Below, piece by piece: positions 61,134-64,000 of a DNA stretch of 64,000 nucleotides; the first letter of the stretch is position 1, and the number at the start of each line of letters is the position of its first letter. The translations under genes were made by a program, and so were the position numbers. The notes under the pieces were generated by a model. The model was not told the origin of the DNA. It made no database searches and saw nothing but the letters and a program-made list of their open reading frames with translations. This DNA comes from a virus: positions 1-64,000 of IMG/VR virus record IMGVR_UViG_3300042345_000282; one strand, given 5' to 3'.

Positions 61134-62742
61134 GTGTTTTGGTTACCTTTTAGATGTGCTTCTATCTCAGCCTTTTCGTCATCGCTGAATACATCCAAAT
61201 CGTATTCGCCCGAATTCAATTTCTCAATCAAAAACTCAATGTACTCCTTGTTGTACATATAACTTTGGCTAGTGTTCTTATTTTGCTCTAACCATTTTTT
61301 ACCGTCAAACTTGAATACACGATTTGGTAACACATCTACGCGAACGAATATATCACCTTTCGCGGCTATTTTGGGAAACTGTGTTCCAAATCCTGTACTC
61401 TTTTGAGCACCTAAATCTGCTTTGGCAGAGAATAAATCCGGACGCAATTCTTTCAGTGCGTTGCTCTGATATAAAGAACTATTGAATTCTACGTAGCCGT
61501 TACCTACATCCTTTAAAGGGGTAACACCCTCAGTTATTATTTCTTTGGGGGCAACAACTTCTTGAACAGATTTAATATCGGGCTTCGGCTCCAGTTTGTT
61601 AGGTTCTTCCAACTTAACTTTTCTTTTACGTTTAGTTGGCTTAGGCTGGAACGTAACTTGCTTGAGAGGTTTGACGGGCTTAGTGACTTTATTTGGTCTA
61701 ATCTTGGCAACTTTAAGTTTAGGTTGCTCAACTTTAGCCTTTCGCTTAACTTTTTTTTTACAGGACTATCCTGCTTTACTTCTTCTTTAACTAAGCCGCC
61801 GTCGGCAGTGAGTTCTGCATCCCCTGCTTTTGGCTCAATAGGCTCGCTTGTTTGTTCTTTTTCTTCAGGGGTTAATGGTAGATATCCTGCTGTGGTGGCC
61901 GGAACAAACTCTTCCTTCTTTTCAAATTCCCATTTATAACTACTGATTGCGGCGATCACAAGCATCAATGCTAATGGGTCAAATACAAAAATCAATAGTA
62001 TGATTACCCAACGGACGGCCTTTTCTAACAACGCATTGTCTGGGTTGTCACCATATATCAATGCCGCGATATATTTTATAGGACCTACTTCTGCTTCAAT
62101 CTTACGAAACTGAGTGGCTAACGGAGCCTTTTCTAAACTCAATGCCTGTATAGTCTGATTTGATTTTTCTATACGGGACTGTGCATCATCAATCTCTTTT
62201 GTATATGCCTGTCTATCTCTACGCTGTGCGGCTCTTATCTGTACGGATCTTTCTGCACTTGCCTCACTAGTGCCGCGATCCAGTCTTGCGGACACTTGAG
62301 CATCCATCTGTGATAATGCTCTGCGGGCAGATTCTATATTTTCGCGCTCACTGCTTATCAATTCACGCTGAATAGCGATCTTCTCATCGATTAAACTTAT
62401 CTGAGCAGCCACATCGCCTGTAGGTATACCCTGATCCATATGGGCTTTGCTTAAGAAGCCGAATATGCCCATGCTTGTGACAAGTGCTAATACTGCTACA
62501 GCACCTGTCAAATATGTTTTCATCAACCATCTACATCTTTCCCAATATCGGTGCAACCATATCGTTGTAACAATCTTGGCTACCTCGAGACTACCTCCCA
62601 TGATGATCACGGGTATGACGGCGGCAGCGAATATAGCGGTCAAACCGACTACGCTATACCAGGCTGCTATGGCACTGAGCGTTAATGCTGTGATTAACGC
62701 TAATGTAGATAGGCTAAATACTTTCCTTATTAATAGTGGCAT
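61130..62742 (-). CDS. Membrane/coiled-coil protein joined to a C-terminal domain by -1 frameshift (537 aa)
   Basis: Frame 0 starts at ATG 62742 (4 nt after a late element): four predicted transmembrane helices (two near residues 8-45, one near 68-90, one pair near 225-250) around a Ser/Gln/Glu-rich coiled coil. At minus-strand 61756-61750 the sequence A AAA AAG occurs in the frame expected for -1 slippage, with AGGA about 11 nt upstream. Frame 0 alone ends at 61537 (401 aa); the -1 frame is open from a TAG at 61768 to 61130, adding a Lys/Pro-rich linker and a 150-residue domain whose only own start is a weak TTG at 61612. Two products are predicted. A sequencing indel in the A9 run is the main alternative. 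Confidence 0.65.
61750..61756 (-). other. Slippery heptamer A AAA AAG
   Basis: In-phase dnaX-type slippery site within a run of nine A, preceded by CAGGA-TAG-TCCTG (small stem and SD-like AGGA). Confidence 0.65.
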
Positions 62743-62746
62743 TAAT

Positions 62747-62753
62747 ATATTTA
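62747..62753 (-). promoter_or_regulatory. Late promoter, leaderless type (TAAATAT ATTA ATG)
   Basis: 4 nt before the ATG at 62742. Confidence 0.55.
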
Positions 62754-62781
62754 TTACGAATTGCACCAAAATAAGTGCATA

Positions 62782-63015
62782 TTATTCTCTAGGTTCAGGA
62801 GCCTCTCCTTTACCAAACAAATGCCCGTAATTGCCTAAAAACTCTGTAAGAGACTGCACAAGATTTCGTGGAATGCCTGGACCTTGTTGTACTAGATATC
62901 CTACAATAAAGTCTTCGTCACCGCGCCATTTGATATGCTTAACTTCAAGCCAGTCACCATCAGCGAACATATATCGCTGACCTACTAAATCTTCGTAGCC
63001 GCTGAGTTTAGTCAT
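62782..63015 (-). CDS. Conserved phage protein (77 aa)
   Basis: Starts at MTKLSGYEDLVG (ATG 63015) overlapping the upstream gene. QRYMFADGDWLEVKHIKW, Gly/Pro-rich loop, conserved type in T4-like phages. Function unknown. Confidence 0.6.
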   Translation of the reverse strand: MTKLSGYEDLVGQRYMFADGDWLEVKHIKWRGDEDFIVGYLVQQGPGIPRNLVQSLTEFLGNYGHLFGKGEAPEPRE

Positions 63016-63298
63016 CTTCGCCGGGAACCTCATAGGCTACGTCATAGCCACCCTTGCGATCACTGAACCAATCATCATCACGGTCGTAATCGTAGTTTTC
63101 GATGAACTCTAAGAAATTATCATGCTCTTCATCAGTAGGTTCTTCACCTTCTGGTTCGTTCCAATCATTGCTAGTCATATGGCTAGCGATCTCTTTGAAA
63201 CGTTCTACTGAACCAAAGTTCTCAATGATATCTTCTTCAGGGATATCATAATTAAAATGACTATGTACTTGGTGATACTCAATTTTTACGAATTTCAT
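63008..63298 (-). CDS. Acidic hypothetical protein (96 aa)
   Basis: AAGGAG 6 nt before ATG 63298. Very acidic (NEPEGEEPTDEEHD, DYDRDDDW), perhaps a DNA-mimic or partner-binding protein; no family recognised. Confidence 0.6.
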   Translation of the reverse strand: MKFVKIEYHQVHSHFNYDIPEEDIIENFGSVERFKEIASHMTSNDWNEPEGEEPTDEEHDNFLEFIENYDYDRDDDWFSDRKGGYDVAYEVPGEDD

Positions 63299-63309
63299 GG
63301 TTTTCTCCT

Positions 63310-63510
63310 TTACCAACTATCTGAATGTGTGACGTTAACGCGAACAGTTACCGGTGTACTATTTAATACAAAATCAAACTCCATAGATAAAGTAGATCCG
63401 ATATCGCTCTCATTATCATAAATCAATTTTATAACACCGTCTACTTCATTCTCTCTTACGACATTAACTATAAAGTCTAATTCTTGTTTGGTTATATAAA
63501 TTTCATTCAT
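63310..63510 (-). CDS. Hypothetical protein (66 aa)
   Basis: Beta-rich C-terminus (FVLNSTPVTVRVNVTHS). ATGA overlap with the next gene upstream. Unknown. Confidence 0.55.
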   Translation of the reverse strand: MNEIYITKQELDFIVNVVRENEVDGVIKLIYDNESDIGSTLSMEFDFVLNSTPVTVRVNVTHSDSW

Positions 63511-63740
63511 TCTTCAACTCCGAAATGTTCTTTAATATCTTTAAGATGTTTCATGGAACGCAAATACTTTTCAGTATTGTGGCCATCACGGGTAATACCC
63601 ATCTGAATAGTTAGAATACATTCTTTCACAATCAACTGGGCAAACTTTTCTTTGTCAAAGATCCATCCCTCGCCACTGTTTGCTGTTGGCTCAATATAGG
63701 TAGTAGCCTGTACGGCAAGTAGTTTAATTCGTTCGTTCAT
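63507..63740 (-). CDS. Conserved phage small protein, paralogue A (77 aa)
   Basis: MNERIKLLAVQA, then FDKEKFAQLIVKECI and a final IKEHFGVEE: a family repeated in many T4-like phages. Tandem duplicate of the next gene. Confidence 0.7.
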   Translation of the reverse strand: MNERIKLLAVQATTYIEPTANSGEGWIFDKEKFAQLIVKECILTIQMGITRDGHNTEKYLRSMKHLKDIKEHFGVEE

Positions 63741-63952
63741 AGTTCAACGCCGAAATGTTGTTTAATCTGTTCACTGATCATCCGGCCTGTCCAAGCAGGA
63801 TGATCCTCACAAGTCTGCAACATTTCCCGAACAATCAACTCGGCGAACTTTTCAGTATCAAAACGATCTACCATGTAACTGTTAAACGCAGTAGTACCTC
63901 GTTGTTCACGGACAATGCATTGTGATTTTAATAATGCGATACGTTCATTCAT
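63737..63952 (-). CDS. Conserved phage small protein, paralogue B (71 aa)
   Basis: ATG 63952 chosen by alignment of MNERIALLKSQ with the neighbour; DTEKFAELIVREML and IKQHFGVEL match paralogue A. ATGA overlap shows coupled translation after tandem duplication. Confidence 0.7.
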   Translation of the reverse strand: MNERIALLKSQCIVREQRGTTAFNSYMVDRFDTEKFAELIVREMLQTCEDHPAWTGRMISEQIKQHFGVEL

Positions 63953-64000
63953 CAAAAGTGTTTCCCAAAAAGACAATACACAGCAAATCGTTTCCAAGTC

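Overview
This window is a stretch of a large tailed-phage genome, most like the T4-like myoviruses of marine and freshwater heterotrophic bacteria. Genes are packed end to end with frequent ATGA overlaps. There are two phage tRNA genes, collagen-like tail-fibre proteins, T4-type late promoters (TATAAATA / TAAATAN) on both strands, and many small conserved phage proteins. No integrase, transposase, rRNA, CRISPR array or attachment site is visible, and no gap above 300 bases lacks a gene. The host-derived genes (Fpr-type ferredoxin reductase ending EKAFVEK, FdxA ferredoxin, ClpS, IbpA-like Hsp20, a PstS and a porin with Gram-negative export signals) point to a proteobacterial host, possibly a planktonic betaproteobacterium; that is an inference.

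Layout: 1-7.7 kb (+) holds a phosphate-binding protein and a porin, tRNA-Ser, a ferredoxin-NADP reductase, two SGNH-hydrolase-like proteins, tRNA-Gly and small proteins. 7.7-13.6 kb is mixed-strand: acetyltransferase, 2OG oxygenases, a subtilase, a PP-loop ATPase and a degenerate metallophosphoesterase. 13.6-19.6 kb (+) is an early-type array of small genes behind strong sigma70-like promoters, interrupted by a sulfotransferase-like and an SGNH-like gene. 19.7-30.8 kb (-) is a glycosyltransferase and a block of five virion fibre genes. 30.8-41.9 kb (-) is an accessory-metabolism block: Fe-S carrier, heme oxygenase, HAD-nucleotidyltransferase fusion, GDPD, superoxide dismutase, IF-1, adenine salvage (nucleosidase plus APRT), HAD nucleotidase, dCMP deaminase and ferredoxin. 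41.9-51.2 kb (-) is a second early-type array using the same promoter cassette in the opposite orientation. 51.2-59.5 kb holds a B12-type radical SAM protein, ClpP, a phasin-like protein, SprT, ClpS, Hsp20, bS21 and ClpX. 59.5-63 kb (-) is an envelope operon (periplasmic protein, lipoprotein, membrane protein with a probable -1 frameshift), followed by small phage genes.

How the parts may work together: (1) host translation is a target. The phage carries initiation factor IF-1, ribosomal protein bS21 and tRNAs, and at more than ten genes the late-promoter element sits so close to the ATG that the mRNA should start at, or within a few bases of, the start codon. (2) Ferredoxin-NADP reductase, ferredoxin and heme oxygenase together form a complete NADPH-to-heme electron chain, next to an Fe-S carrier and a superoxide dismutase; 2OG oxygenases and radical SAM enzymes would also use iron or electrons. 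(3) PstS plus a porin suggest phosphate capture during infection. (4) ClpX, ClpP, ClpS and Hsp20 give control of proteolysis and folding. A recurrent theme is families in which one member is intact and others have lost their catalytic residues (metallophosphoesterases, GDPD).
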